The translations under genes were made by a program, and so were the position numbers. A stretch of DNA of 64,000 bases, from positions 186,001 through 250,000 of the forward strand of contig JAHGAU010000020.1 in NCBI GenBank assembly GCA_019925105.1, given 5' to 3'. Shown piece by piece: positions 1 through 13,155 of the stretch. This DNA comes from Niebla homalea. Taxonomy: Eukaryota; Ascomycota; Lecanoromycetes; Lecanorales; Ramalinaceae. Numbering within the stretch: position 1 is the stretch's first letter; each line of letters begins with the position of its first letter. The notes below the pieces were generated by a model, which was not told where the DNA came from, made no database searches, and was given only the letters and a program-made list of their open reading frames with translations.

Positions 1-3000
1 GATTTTTTTAAACCCTTATTTAATTATTCCTATTTACTTTTTATTTAACTTATTTCTTTTTCCCTTTTTTATTACTTTAATTTATTTCTAGTTTTCCCCT
101 ATTTGCTCCGATTATCCCCTATATACTTTTTCTTCTTTTTAAGTATATAAATATGCTTTTCTTTTTTTATTAATTAATTATTAAAATATACGTTTTTAAA
201 GTTAACCTTATTCTTTAAACTTTTTCTTTTCTTATAATTTATTAATTTTAATTAATTTTTTAATTTTTTAATTTAACTTTTAAGCTTTCTTTATTACTTT
301 TATATTTAAATAAGTTTAACTTAATTTCTTTTTTTAATATTATTACGTTTTTATAATATAACTTCTTATATATTAACTTTTAACGTATTTTACTTAACGG
401 GCGTATTTAAGGTTTAAGTAACTAAATATCTTTTTTATAAGTAATATCCTTAATCTTTAATATCTTTATTTAAATTTTAAAGTTAACTATAATTAATTTT
501 AATTATAAAAGTCTTAATAAGATATTATAATTTGGGTTATTTTTTAATATTATAAATATTTATATTAATTTAATTATTTTTACGATTCAAATATTAAATA
601 TAACCTATATATAAAGTAATATATAGTTTCCGTTTATTATTAATATATTTAAATAATTAATTCTGAATAATTTTAAAGGCCTTTTTTTTATCCGTAATTT
701 TCTTATTATATTTAAATTAATTATAATAACATCCGATCCTTAATTAACTTTTATATTAAGTAACTTATTTATTTATTCCGGTTAATAAATAATTATTATT
801 TTTATAAAGTATATTTATTTATTTTTATTAAGTATAATTTTAAGGTCTTATTTTAAGCCCGCGATTATAATATTATTAATCTTAAGTTATTTATTCTGGA
901 TTATTTTTTATATCTTTTTTTTATTATTCTTAAGAACTTCCTCAATAATTATAATCTTTTTATAATATATATAGTTAAGGTTTAATACGTTCTTTATAAA
1001 TTGGTTTATCTTTTTTTTAAAATATAATAAAAATTATATTAAGTTTATCGTAAAGAGTATAATATTATTAATTAATAAGATCCGCTTAACGTTTAAGGCT
1101 TATTCCCTTAATAGCCCAATAATTTATTAAAGTTCTTTTTTTTCCCCGGTTTTCATTTTTTTTTCGGCTTTCTTTTTGCTCGTTTCCCAGTTTATATAAG
1201 CTTAATCTTTTCTTCTGAATCGTTATTTTCAGTTTATCGTTACTTCGCGGCTACGTTCGCCATTATATTTACTTCATAGTTAACGTTTTTATTAAAGGGA
1301 TATCCTTCCTTTATAGTAATAGTTTCATAATTAAAGCCGTTAATTATTCCTTTATTATCGACCTTATTAAAAACCTTTTTTTCTTCCTATATAATTAAGG
1401 CGATAATTACTACGTTTATTAATATATTTAATTAATTGTTAAGCGGTATAATTATAGGTAATAATAATAATCGGTAATCCATATTATAATGCCCGTTTTT
1501 ATAATCTTAATCCTTTTTTTATATATATTTTTTTTTATTAAAGCTTACGTTATTTCCGTTATATCTTTATTTATAGCTTATATACTCTTCTGTTAAAAAT
1601 ATATTATAATACTTATAATAAATAAAATATAATTTTATATTAAATAACTTAAAGTTATTAATATAGGGGTTTTTAAACTTAATTAAATTAAGTAATCTTA
1701 AAGTAAATTAATTATTTCCTTTAATATCTTAATTAATATATAAATTCTATTAATAATTTTACGGCCTTTAATTTATATTTTCCGTTTAATTATTAATGTT
1801 TTATTAGGATGGATTTTAAGGTTAATTTTAATATTTAAGTTATTAAAATGGTATTATTTATAATAATTATATAAACAGTATTTATATTATTAATATATCT
1901 TAGAGCCTCTTATTTATACGGTTTTAAGGGTATTTAATTTATTGCGTTTCTCTTACTTATAATATTTATATAATTCCGTCGTAATTAACGTATATTAAAT
2001 TTATTTTTAACGTAGTTTCTTGGAGGCTTTCATTCGTATAACTTAGTTAATTTATAAATATTTAAGCTTTAAGATTTACCTTTTTATCCTTTTTTTTTAA
2101 GCTTTTACTTTTTTTTTATTTTTTCCGTAACCCATTTTATTTTAAGGTATACTTTATAAAGATTAAGCTTTTTATATACGTTCTTTATTAAATATTTATA
2201 AAGCTTTATATTTATTGAATTATTTTTAAAACGATTAATTACGTTTTTTAATATATATTTAATTATTTTATTTATTATATTCTCCGGTTTTTCGGGTTTA
2301 ATATTTTTTCCGTTTAAATTATATATAATACGGAATATACGTTTATAATAATTAAAAATAAAATTAATTCTTTAAGATAATATTTTAATATTATTCGTTA
2401 TTTACTTTATAAGGTTATTAAAATTTAATTTTAAGAATTCTTAACTTAATAATTTCTAGAAGTTCTTTATATTTTCTTTTATAATGTTATTTATTGCTTC
2501 GTTTATAAATAAAAGTTTAATTTTTAATTACTTAATTTAATACGTTACGTTTTCTTTAAGTTTTCTATTTATTACGTTTATTTATTAATTAAAAGAAATA
2601 TTTCTCCCGATCTTTTTTTATACGTTATAAATCCATCTTTATATATTATTTAATTTATTTTCTTATTCATTAAGTTTTTTTATTTTATAAAATAAAGTCT
2701 TAATTCTAAGTTATATTATAATTTTTTATTATAAAGTTTCCGATGATTTTAAGGTAAAAATTAAGATTATTAATAATATTATAAAGTTTTCTTTTATATT
2801 TAATTTTATTATTATTATTAAAAAGGATACCTAAAATTATTTAAGTGCTTTTTTTACTTTATATATATTAATTAATTCCCCTTTAAATTTAAAGGATTAA
2901 GGGATTCTTAATAATATTTTATTATTCCTGGAAGAAAGGTTAATAAGGTTTATTATTAAGTAATCTTTAATAATACTTATAATTATTAATAAATACGGGA

Positions 3001-5080
3001 TGGCCCCGTAATTCATATAAATTTATCCTGGTTTTTTTTATTTTTTATTTAATATAAAGTAAAAAAGCATATATTCTTTTTAATAAAGGAAATAAAATAA
3101 TAATAAAAAAGGTAATAATATTATAGTTAATTCCTTAATTTATATAATAATATTTAACTTTATTTTTCCTTTTTTAAGGGTATTAAGATATATATAAAAT
3201 AAAATATATTATTATTAATATATTATTAATATTAATAAAATATTTTAAAGAAAGGGGTTTATGGTTACTCCAAATAATTATATTTTATTTTTATCTTTTT
3301 TTTCAAGGAAAAGGTTAAGTTAATATATAATTATATAACGTTAATAAGGGTCCTTATAGTTTCTTAGGTTATTATATAAGTATATATAAGTTATATTTTA
3401 TTATAGGTTTACGTTTTTTTTTAAATTAAAATAAGTTCTAATTATTTATTTTAATTTTCTTTACCTTTTATACGGGAAAGCCTTAAAGAGGGTACCGTTA
3501 AATTAAATAAGTTTTACGTTGATAACCACTATAAATCATTATTAATATTCTTGATATATATACGATATAATTATTATTATAAATACATTTATTTTTATTT
3601 TCTTTTATTAATTCTTTTAATTGGTTTTATTATTTATTTCTTTTTATTATTTACTTTTTTAATTTACCCTCTGGTTTTTTAATTTTTAATTATTTAATTT
3701 ATAGCTTAAAATAAAGGGCTTATTATATCCGGTTCGTATATTATATAACCTACGGTTATTTCTTAAGAATTTTAAAGATTAATTTAAACCTTTATAAGTG
3801 GTTTAGAACCTGGCTATTACTTAAGTAGCTTTTAATTTAATAATTTACGTTTTAATAAAAAATATCTTTTTAAGTAATATATATATTTATTTAAGCCTTA
3901 TTAAGGAATCTTATTTTCGTTATTCTTATTATTAAGATATACGGTTTAATTCGGTTACTTTAATAGCTATTAAGGAATTTTATATGCTTATTAATATTAA
4001 GGTGCCCGGTATTACTTATAGGTTTTAAAAGATCGTTTACCCGGCATAAAATGGTCTTTAAGATTAACTCTACGTCTCCAGGGAATATATACGATACTTT
4101 AAACTGAATTAAGGAGTCTTACTTATAATAGATAAATTAATTACTCGGAATTATTTTATGAAACTTATAGTTTAATTACTCGGAATAATTTAATAAACCT
4201 TAAATTTAATCGGATTTAGTTACTTATATTAATCTAATGAATCTTATATTTTAATTATTATAACTGTTAATTATTAAATAGTAATTTTACGTCGTTTAAG
4301 GTAATTAATTTTTTTTCTTTAATTACTTTAATTTTTTTTATTTTAAGAAAGCGGCTTATATTAATATATAAGTCGTAATTTCCTTAGCGATAATTTAGAA
4401 TATCCGGTAATATATATGATTATTTCTTAACTAAGGTTTAGGCCCGTTATTAATATAAGGGGTATTATTATCCTTTCATAATCAAGGCGTTTTAAAAAAG
4501 TTATTTTTTTTTTTTTTACTTCTTAATTTCTAATAATTAATAGTTAATTAATAGATATTAATAATACTTTATTAATACGTACGAACGGGGTCCCCATATT
4601 GATTAAAAGTAATAATAAGAATATCCGAATAAGGATATTTAGAAAAAAGTTACTTAAATACCTTTATTTTTCTCGATTTTAATATTTATTTAATAAGTAA
4701 GTGGTAATTAGAAATATTCTATAAATATATATGAATCTATAGCTTATTATTCTCGTTATATATATATAATATAATAATAATAAAGGTCGGTTTAATATAA
4801 TATCTTTATAATTTTTATTGCCGTTAATTAAGGAAAAAACACGGTAAATTATTTACGATTAAATCGTATAATTAAACCGAAGTCTTTAATATATATAAGC
4901 AGATAAAAGCCTTCTTAAAACCGTTAAAAAAGATAAAAAGGAAAAAAAAAGTAAAAGTAATAAAATAGCAAATAATAATAAAGTATAATTAAAGATAAGC
5001 CGTAGCCCCTATATAAGTTAATAAAGTATAGGTTGTTTACTATAGTAATCCGTTATACCCTTTCTTTTTAAAGTATATAT
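1..5080. other. AT-rich RIP-degraded region without recognised element ends
   Basis: This stretch is extremely AT-rich, with the TpA excess and CpA deficit of RIP. I found no long terminal repeats, target-site duplications or terminal inverted repeats in it. A minus-strand coding-like part is listed separately. Around 4138-4200 a short motif beginning TAATTACTCGGAAT occurs twice, about 37 bases apart. Positions 3000-5080 hold no protein I can recognise in either direction. The region is probably one or more old transposons, but the family is unknown. Confidence 0.5.
700..2900 (-). pseudogene. Unrecognised RIP-degraded coding remnant
   Basis: On the minus strand, one frame between about 1950 and 1050 reads as protein-like sequence. 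Most of its stops are TAA or TAG, which fits former Gln or Trp codons hit by RIP. It contains stretches such as NGHYNMDYRLLLLPI and TIKEGYPFNKNVNYEV, followed by a Lys/Arg-rich segment (GKRAKRKPKKK) near 1150. Similar but poorer coding signal continues to about 2900 and down to about 700. I do not recognise the family. A large DNA transposon protein or a captured gene are both possible. No start codon can be chosen. Confidence 0.3.
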
Positions 5081-5176
5081 AAATCAATTCCACCCTTAAT
5101 CAGCCTTTTTAATGTTTCCATTCCTCCATGCATCCATCCGCAAGTTTGGTATCTTCCATGCTCTCCCCCTTTCCAG
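5081..5176. other. Short unmutated island at a deletion junction
   Basis: About 96 bases of ordinary composition, with many retained CpA dinucleotides (for example CCATGCATCCATCCGC), sit abruptly between RIP-saturated sequences. The right edge coincides with the point where copia copy A1 begins, about 1.5 kb inside the element. It therefore looks like single-copy DNA, or filler, at a rearrangement breakpoint. I see no ORF or RNA gene in it. Confidence 0.5.
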
Positions 5177-5379
5177 TTTCTTTTAAACTTAATCCCTTTA
5201 TTAATAAATTAACGGTAATGAATATCGTAAAGTTAATAAATAAAGGATTAAATAACGATTAATAACCTTTAAAAATTAAAAAAGAAAGATACCCTTAAGG
5301 TATATATAGTTTTAAAAAACCGTTATAGTATTAATATTAAGTATCTAACTAATATTATAGAAAACCCGGATATAATTTA

Positions 5380-8300
5380 AAAAAGTCTTAAAGATTAATA
5401 TAAACCTGAAAGGTCCGGACTATATACGGAGTTTATTTAAGAATTTTATAAACTTATAAAAAACCTTAAATATAATAATCGATAAGTATAATAGCCGTTA
5501 TTAAAAAGTCTATATTAAGATTAAAACGATTTATAGTTCCTTAATTATCCCGGATTATTTTATTATTTAAATATTCTTAAATAAATTAAGGGAATCGTAA
5601 TAAACGTAATACTCGGTATTTACTTAAACAGCTATATAGTAAAGCCCGGGTACCTTTAAATTTCACGATATTATATAAAGGGCCCGTAATAAGGAGGCTC
5701 GGGCGGTTATTTAATAATTAAACGTTTCAATATAAACTTATAAGGATACGTTAAAGGGTAATAATAAAAGGACCTTTAATAAAACCTAAAAGAAGCTTAT
5801 TTATTAATATTATATCCAGAAAAGGCGTAATAATAAAAATATATTAAGGATAAATATTAAGATCTTTATTCCGAAAAAAAGCCTATAAAATTCTATATTA
5901 AGAAGCCTAAGATTATTAAGGAAATTACCACGTTCATAAACCTTTCAGTAATAGACTTTTACTTATTAACGTATATATAATAATTAATAACGATAATATT
6001 TATTACCTTAATAAACCTATAAAAACTGGTAATCCTTAATAATAATTATAATTAATATATCTTTTATAAAAAGAAATTCTTTTAATTTAAGGCCCGGGTT
6101 AATAAGAACGAGCTATATAAAGGGAATAAGTATTACCTATATAATATATAGGGTAGATAATAAGCCGGTTAAGGTAAAATTTACGGATATAATATATTCC
6201 TTAACGAACTTAATTAACCTTATATCTAAAATATAACTTCTGGATTATAAGGCTTAACTTAATATAATACGGACGGTCCGGACGGTAACTTATAATTAAA
6301 AAAAACTTATTTATAGTAAATAAAATAGTTTATTTATAATCGATTTATAAGAATTTACCCTTATTATAACGGCATTTAACGTACTTTTAGTTATATTTAC
6401 TTAATATATATATATAATTTACTTTGGAGCTTAAAAATTATTTTAATTAACGGATATATCGACCGGGATAAATCTTAAACGTAAATATTATTATAATAAT
6501 AAAATTAAAAATGTTTATTATACGTATTATATTATTAAATAATTATACTTTCAATTATATAAAGAATACCTTAAACCTATAGAAAACCCGTTAAAGCTTA
6601 TTTATATGGACCTTTTAAGGATAATTAATTTTTAAGGGTATAACGGAATAACGTATTATATAATCTTTTACGATAATAAAATTATAATATTAAAAGTTCA
6701 CTTATTAATATATAAATTAAACGTAATTTAACGGTTTAAGGAGTTTAAAATTAAATATAAACGACCCCGGATTAAAAAATTAAATACCTTTAGGTTAATA
6801 ATAAGGGTAAATATATATTTTAGGTTTTCTTAAATTATTTAAAGTAATATAAAATTATTTTTAAAATAATAATACGTAAAAGCTTTAAATAAAATTTAAT
6901 TAATAAAAAAATTAATTAAAAAATTAATAAGAAAATTAAAGCTATATAAATAATAAAGGGTATATTTAAAAGCTTTTAACCAAAGTTGGTTTAAATATTA
7001 AATTATATAATTATACGGATATTATATATATAACTTAAAAGGGTAATATTATATTAAGCTTAATATAATAAGAAATTAAACGTATTTTATATACGTATTT
7101 TAAGATTAATTATATACGTAAGGATAATAAGTTATTAAATTAAGTTAAATAATAAATTAAAATTATATATCTTAATAGGTTTTAATAAAGGGATTAATAA
7201 ATACTTTAAAGTAATTAAGTTATAAGTAAAACGGTTTAATCTTATAATAAAAAACGTATATAATATATATATCGAAGAAAAACGGATAATATCGTTAAAT
7301 AACTTAGATTATAATAAGCCCGTTAATTGAATCTAAGAGCTTAAAAAGGTAAAAAAGCCTTAATAAGACCTTAATTTAAAGGAGAAGTTCAGGAATTACG
7401 GTTTAATTAAAACGGATATTATAAATATAAGTTTTATTTTTATTTTTATTAAGCAACCTATACGTTTAACTATAATCCTTATTTAATAAATAGCTTTATT
7501 AAACTTTTTAAGCTTAATAATTAAAAATTTAAAGATTAATTATAATTAAGGATAAAGGTAATAAATTAAGAACTTAATTAAAGATAACCCCGGCTTAATA
7601 TTTCCCGATAAACCATATAATATATTATTAGATCTACTCTTTTTCTTAATTTTATTAATCCGGGGTAAAAAAAAACCGTTATATCCTTTAACCTTAATAT
7701 CCTTTAAGATAACCCCGGAACTCGTTAAGCTTAAAACTTATAAAAAAGCTATAATAAATAAATATATCCGGATAAATTAAAAATTAACGGAAAATAATAA
7801 ATACGGTTCTTTTAAAGAAAATAATATTTAAATCTTAATTACGCGGAATTAAATCCCCACCGGCATAACGATATTATAAAGATAGTAAGTTTATACCCTT
7901 AAACGTAAAGTTAATAATAATATGATTCATTATAAGGCCCGGTAAGTAATACGTAATTTCAAATAATAAAAGGGTATTAATTATAATAAAACGTTTACCT
8001 CGGTAATAAAACTTATAAACTATAAGGTTCTTTTTACCTTCGTAGCGGTTATTAGCTGGGATTTAAAGCAAATAAACGTTAAAATAACGTTCCTTTATAA
8101 TCTTATCGAGGAAGAATTATATATAAAATAGTTAAAAGGATAAAAAAAGACCGATAAAAACGGTAAGAAGCTTTATTATAAGCTTAAGAAGGGTTTATAT
8201 AGATTAAAGTAATTATTACGGCTATAATATAACCGGTTCTAAGAGTTTATAACTATATAAAGCTTTAAATTTATTTATACGGATTATTACGTATTCCTTT

Positions 8301-9260
8301 ACTTTAAAACCGGTACGATTATAACTATTTATATAAATAATATCTTAATAACCGGCCCGTTTAAGTAAGGGATTCGGAACTTAAAGGTTATACTTAATAA
8401 GGAATTCCGTATATTTAACCTAAATTTAATAAGCTATTACTTAAGTATTATTATTATTTAAAACCGATAAAATTAAATAATTTATTTTAATTAAAAAGCT
8501 TATATTAAAAGGGTAATATAAGATTACAATTAATAAAAAGCTTATTTAACGTATATACTTATATAAATTAATTTTAAACTAAAATTATTATTTAAAGGCT
8601 ATTAAGTAAAACCGGAATTTAAATAATAATATTAATCGGCCGTAAATTTATTAATATATACTATATTAAGTATATAACCGGATATAACTTATACGGTAAC
8701 GGTTATTAACCGATATTCCGTAAATCCGTTTTATTAATATTAATTATATATAAAATAAATTATACGTTATTTATAGACTATTATATACTTCTAATTTTGA
8801 TATAAGGGTAAACTTAAAACTCTTAATAAGTATATTAATTCCAATTTTACGGCCGACTTTACCCGTAAATTAACTTTAAGATATTTCTTTAATATAAAAA
8901 ATATACCGATTTATTAATCTTTAAAATAATAATTAATTATAACGTTATTTACTTATAAAGCTGAATATATAAAATAAATATAAATTATTAAGGAAGCTAT
9001 ATAATTTAAAGATTTATTAAGATAAATATAACTTAATAAATCTGAATATATATTTATTATTATGATTTACGGTAATAATTAAGGGGTTATTGCTTTAATA
9101 AAGAACCCGGTATATTACGTAAGGATAAAACATATAAATATTTAATTATGTTAATTACGGGAGTAACTTACCGCCGGCACCGTCGATTTCGAGTATATTT
9201 ATATTATAAAGTAGGTAGCGGATAGGCTAATAAAGGCCTTATTTACCAAAACCTTTATAT
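5380..9260 (+). pseudogene. A1 gag-pol remnant (integrase, reverse transcriptase, RNase H)
   Basis: This was the copia polyprotein: integrase upstream, then reverse transcriptase and RNase H. The reverse transcriptase active site reads YINN at 8330-8341, inside the context FKFIYTDYYVFLYFKTG...YINNILITGPFK (quoted in parts). The copia consensus there is Y-V-D-D, so both catalytic Asp codons have become Asn by G-to-A change, as RIP would produce. TAA and TAG codons interrupt every domain. The domain order integrase before reverse transcriptase is that of Ty1/copia (Pseudoviridae-type) and not gypsy elements. Confidence 0.7.
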
Positions 9261-9540
9261 AATTTAGACGTATATTAGGCCTTAAGGAACCATTAAATCG
9301 ATAGTCTAGGGACCGTATGCTTACCGACGGCGGACTTAATAATAAGCCGGGTAATAGGTAATAGCCATATAAGGGAGTTCAGGATTTAGGATATAGGGGA
9401 GCTTACCGACTTAGGATACAGGGGAACTACGTAGCAAATACGGTAACGAGTTACTTATATAAAAGGACATAACGTTAGGGCTATAAAGGAGTTATTTAGT
9501 GAGTGTGATTTATAAACTATGTACGGAGTTCGAAGGGGAG

Positions 9541-9702
9541 TATTAAATATATAGGATCGCCACTTAAGAGATTACGTAACGCGGATCAGATTAAATAAGG
9601 CGGACGTGCTAAACCCAAGTAAGATAGCGGCATAGGCCCTGCATATAGTCTCACTTCTGTACATAGTGATAATTAAGCAACTTATACCTCTTAATTTCAA
9701 TA
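9541..9702 (+). repeat. A1 3' LTR (162 bp)
   Basis: Begins TATTAAATATATAGG (originally TGTTGAAT...) and ends TTAATTTCAATA. It is the same 162 bp repeat, in opposite orientation, as those at 14927-15088, 46352-46513 and 52247-52408. It is much less mutated than the coding interior. Confidence 0.88.
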
Positions 9703-12250
9703 GAAATTACGTATTACTTACCGGGCTTTATAACGAATTATATTATTATTAGCTTTACGTTTAAGGGTATAAACCTACCGTCTTTATAATATCGTTACGT
9801 TAATAAGGATTTAGTTTCGCGTAATTAAAACTTAAATATCGTTTTCTTTAAAGGAACCGTATTTATTATTTTCTATTAACTCCCAATTTATTTAAGTATA
9901 TTTATTTATTATAGCTTTTTTATAGGTTTTAAGCTTAATAAGTTCCGGGGTTATTTTAAGGGATATTAAGGTTAAAGGGTATAATAATTCGTTTTTATTT
10001 TAAGTTAATAAAGCCGAGAAAAAAAATAGATTTAATAATATATTATGCGGTTTATCGGGAAATATTAAGTTAAGGTTATTTTAATTAAGTTCTTAATTTA
10101 TTATTTTTACTTTTAATTATAATTAATCTTTAAGTTTTTAATTATTAAGTTTAAAAAGTCCGGTAAAATTATTCATTAAATAAAGATTATAACCAGATAT
10201 ATAAATCGCTTAATAAAGGTAAAAATAAAACTTATATTTATAATATTTATCTTAATTAAACTATAATTCCCGAACTTCTCTTTAAATTAAAATTTTATTA
10301 AGGTTTTCTTACCCTTTTAAGTTCTTAAATTTAATTAATAAACTTATTATAATCCGAGTTATTTAATGGTATTACTTATCTTTCTTTAATATATACGTTA
10401 TATACGTTTTTTATTATAAGATTAAACCGTTTTACTTATAAGTTAATTATCTTAAAGTATTTATTAATCCCTTTATTAAAACTTATTAAAATATATAATT
10501 CCGATTTATTATTTAACTTAACCCAGTAACTTATTATCCTTACGTATACGATTAACCTTAAAATATATATATAGGATACGTCCGGTTTTTTATTATATTA
10601 AGCTTAATATAATATTACCCTTTTAAGTTATATATATAATATCCGTATAATTATATAGTTTAACGTTTAGATTAACTTTGGCTAAAAGTTTTTAAATATA
10701 CCCCCGTTATTTATATAGATTTAATCTTTTTATTAATTTTCCGGTTAATTTTTTTATTAATTAAATTTTATTTAAAATTTTTATATATTATTATTTTAAA
10801 GATAATCCTATATTACTTTAAGTAATTTAAAAAGGCTTTAAATATATATTTATCCCCGCCGTTAACTAAAAGGCGTTTAATCTTTTAATCCGGGGTTATT
10901 TATATTTAACTTTAAATTCCTTAAACCGTTAAATTACGTTTAATTTATATATTAACGGGTAAACCTTTAATATTATAATTTTATTATTATAGAAAATTAT
11001 ATAATATATTATTCCGTTATACTTTTAAGGTTTAATTATCCTTAAAAAGTCTATATAAATAAACTTTAATAAGTTTTCTATAAGTTTAAAGTATTTTTTA
11101 TATAATTGAAAATATAATCGTTTAATAATATAATACGTATAGTAAACGTTTTTAACTTTATTATTATTATAACGTTTACGTTTAAGATTTATTTTAATTA
11201 ATATATCCGTTAATTAAAATAATTTTTAAGTTCCAAAATAATTTATACGTATATATTAAATAAATATAATTAAAAGTATATTAAATGCCGTTATAATAAG
11301 GGTAAATTCTTATAAGTTAATTATAAATAAGTTATTTTATTTATTATAAATAAGTTTTTTTTAATTATAAATTACCGTCCGGACCATCCGTATCATATTA
11401 AGTTAAGCTTTATAATTTACAAGTTACGTTTTAAATATAAAATTAATTAAGTTCGCCGGGGAGTATATTATATCCGTAAATTTTATTTTAATTAACTTAT
11501 TATTTATTTTATATATTATATAAATAGTACTTATACTTTTTATATAATTTATTCTTATTGATCCGGGCCTTAAAAATGAGGATTAATAAGGTCTTAATTC
11601 CTTTTAAAAGAATCTCTTCTTATAAAAAATATATTAATTATAATTATTATTAAAGATTATTAACTTTTATAAATCTATTAAGGTAATAAATATTATTATC
11701 GTTAATTATTATATATACGTTAATAAGTAAAAGTTTATTATTAAAAGGTTTATAAGCGTAATAATTTCCTTAATAATTTTAGGCTTCTTAACACGGAACT
11801 TTATAAACTTCTTTTTAAGATAAAAGTCCCAGTATTTATTTTTAATATATTTATTATTACGCTTTTTCTAAATATAATATTAATAGATAAGCCTTTTTTA
11901 AGTTTTATTAAAAATCCTTTTATTATTACCCTTTAACGTATCCTTATAGGCTTATATCGAGACGTTTAATTATTAAATAACCGTCTAAGCCTTCTTATTA
12001 CGGGTCCTTTATATAATATCGTAAAATTTAAGGGTACCCGGGCCTTACTATATAGCCGTTTAAATAAGTATTAAGTATTACGTTTATTACGACTCTTTTA
12101 ATTTATTTAAAAATATCTGGATAATAAAGTAATCCGGGATAATTAAAAAGTTATTAATCGTTTTAATTTTAATATAGACTTTTTAATAACGGTTATTATA
12201 CTTATCGATTATTATATCCGGGGTTTTTTATAAGTTTATAAGTTCTTAAG

Positions 12251-12425
12251 TGTCAGGGTGATAACCACTCGGCCACCAAGGCAAAAGTAGCTATCCGGGG
12301 TAGGTAATAGCGCTTAGGGGTAAGCCGCTATTACCATATATGAGAAGGTAGTCTACCCGGGGGATCACCCCCAGGGGTAGGCCCTACCCCGGAACCCTTG
12401 CTCCAGGGTAGGTACTGCCATAATA
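12251..12425 (-). repeat. TRIM terminal repeat, left copy (175 bp)
   Basis: Starts TGTCAGGGTGATAACC and ends CCATAATA. It differs from the right copy by a 3 bp indel and a modest number of substitutions, most of them C/T or G/A transitions. Its minus strand carries a tRNA A-box-like TGGCCGAGTGGTTA at 12262-12275. Confidence 0.85.
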
Positions 12426-12810
12426 GTATCCCCTCTCCTATGGGCTCGTCCCTGAGCCCACAGACTATAAACCACGCCTCCGGGGGGGAGTTACCCCCCG
12501 GGCTGGAGGTCCTCTTAGAACCTGATTAAGTAGGTAAGTGGAGGCTGAGAGCTCTTTATTTAAGGGAGATCACCTCCGGTGTAAGTCCGAACTCAGTGGA
12601 TTTAGTGGCCCGTAGGCATAATCTAGGGGCTCAGTGACTTTGCAAGGGTATGGCCCGGGGTTCAGTGTCCTCGTCAGGAATAACCCACTTTTCTCTCATT
12701 AAGCAGGCCCGGGTGACCTTCAGTAGGTACCCGTACCCGCACCGTTCCTTATTGGGCAGGTAAAGGCCACGTCTTAGGGTGCCTTACCCACGGTCCCACG
12801 ATTGGCCCGC

Positions 12811-12933
12811 GTAGTTTTAGGGCGTTTCAGCCCCCCGCATCGGTAGTTTTCGGGTATTCCGGCCCCCCTCAGTAGTTTTCGGGCATTCCGGCCCCCCTCG
12901 TCGGTAGTTTTCGGGCATTCCGGCCCCCCGCTG
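12811..12933. repeat. Minisatellite in TRIM interior, about 30 bp x 4
   Basis: Four units of 29-32 bp begin GTAGTTTTCGGG and contain ATTCCGGCCCCCC, at about 12811, 12843, 12872 and 12904. The first unit is the most diverged. There is no coding potential. Copy number may vary between family members. Confidence 0.8.
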
Positions 12934-13049
12934 TACCTCGGACCTCGGCCCCCGGTACTGTAGGGTAGCGGGTCCTACCCGCCCCCGTACTTACGCTTAG
13001 TCTTACCTCCTAAGTTACCCAAAAGTCTCACTTTTTTGTGGGCGTCCTC

Positions 13050-13155
13050 GGATTCGAACTGTAAATTTACCCCTTTAAACCCTTAGGGTTAACTCCGGGG
13101 GTATATTACCCTGAAGTTGCGCTATTACTCTATCAGGGTAATAACCACTCGGCCA
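13050..13155 (-). promoter_or_regulatory. tRNA-like A box and B box (possible RNA polymerase III promoter)
   Basis: On the minus strand an A-box-like TGGCCGAGTGGTTA (13155-13142), typical of Leu/Ser tRNAs, is followed about 85 bases later by a B-box-like GTTCGAATCC (13059-13050). A TTTT run lies a little further downstream. The flanking acceptor arms do not pair, so this is not an intact tRNA gene. It may be a tRNA-derived internal promoter or a chance resemblance. Confidence 0.4.

Larger units (their letters stand above)
5177..9702 (+). mobile_element. Copia-type LTR retrotransposon A1, 5' truncated
   Basis: A1 is colinear with the complete copy A3, read from its opposite strand, starting about 1.5 kb from the 5' end and running through the 3' LTR (9541-9702). 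A purine tract CGAAGGGGAG directly precedes that LTR. The 5' LTR and most of gag are missing, and the left edge is a junction with unmutated sequence at 5081-5176. The right end lies inside copia copy A2, whose sequence resumes right after 9702 (GAAATTACG...). A1 therefore probably inserted into A2, and a later deletion removed its 5' end together with the 3' end of A2. The element is heavily RIP-mutated and dead. Confidence 0.8.

Noticed and set aside
13050..13155. Functional tRNA-Leu or tRNA-Ser gene
   Set aside because: Only the promoter boxes resemble a tRNA; acceptor and T-stem pairing fail, and the A box is inside a terminal repeat.
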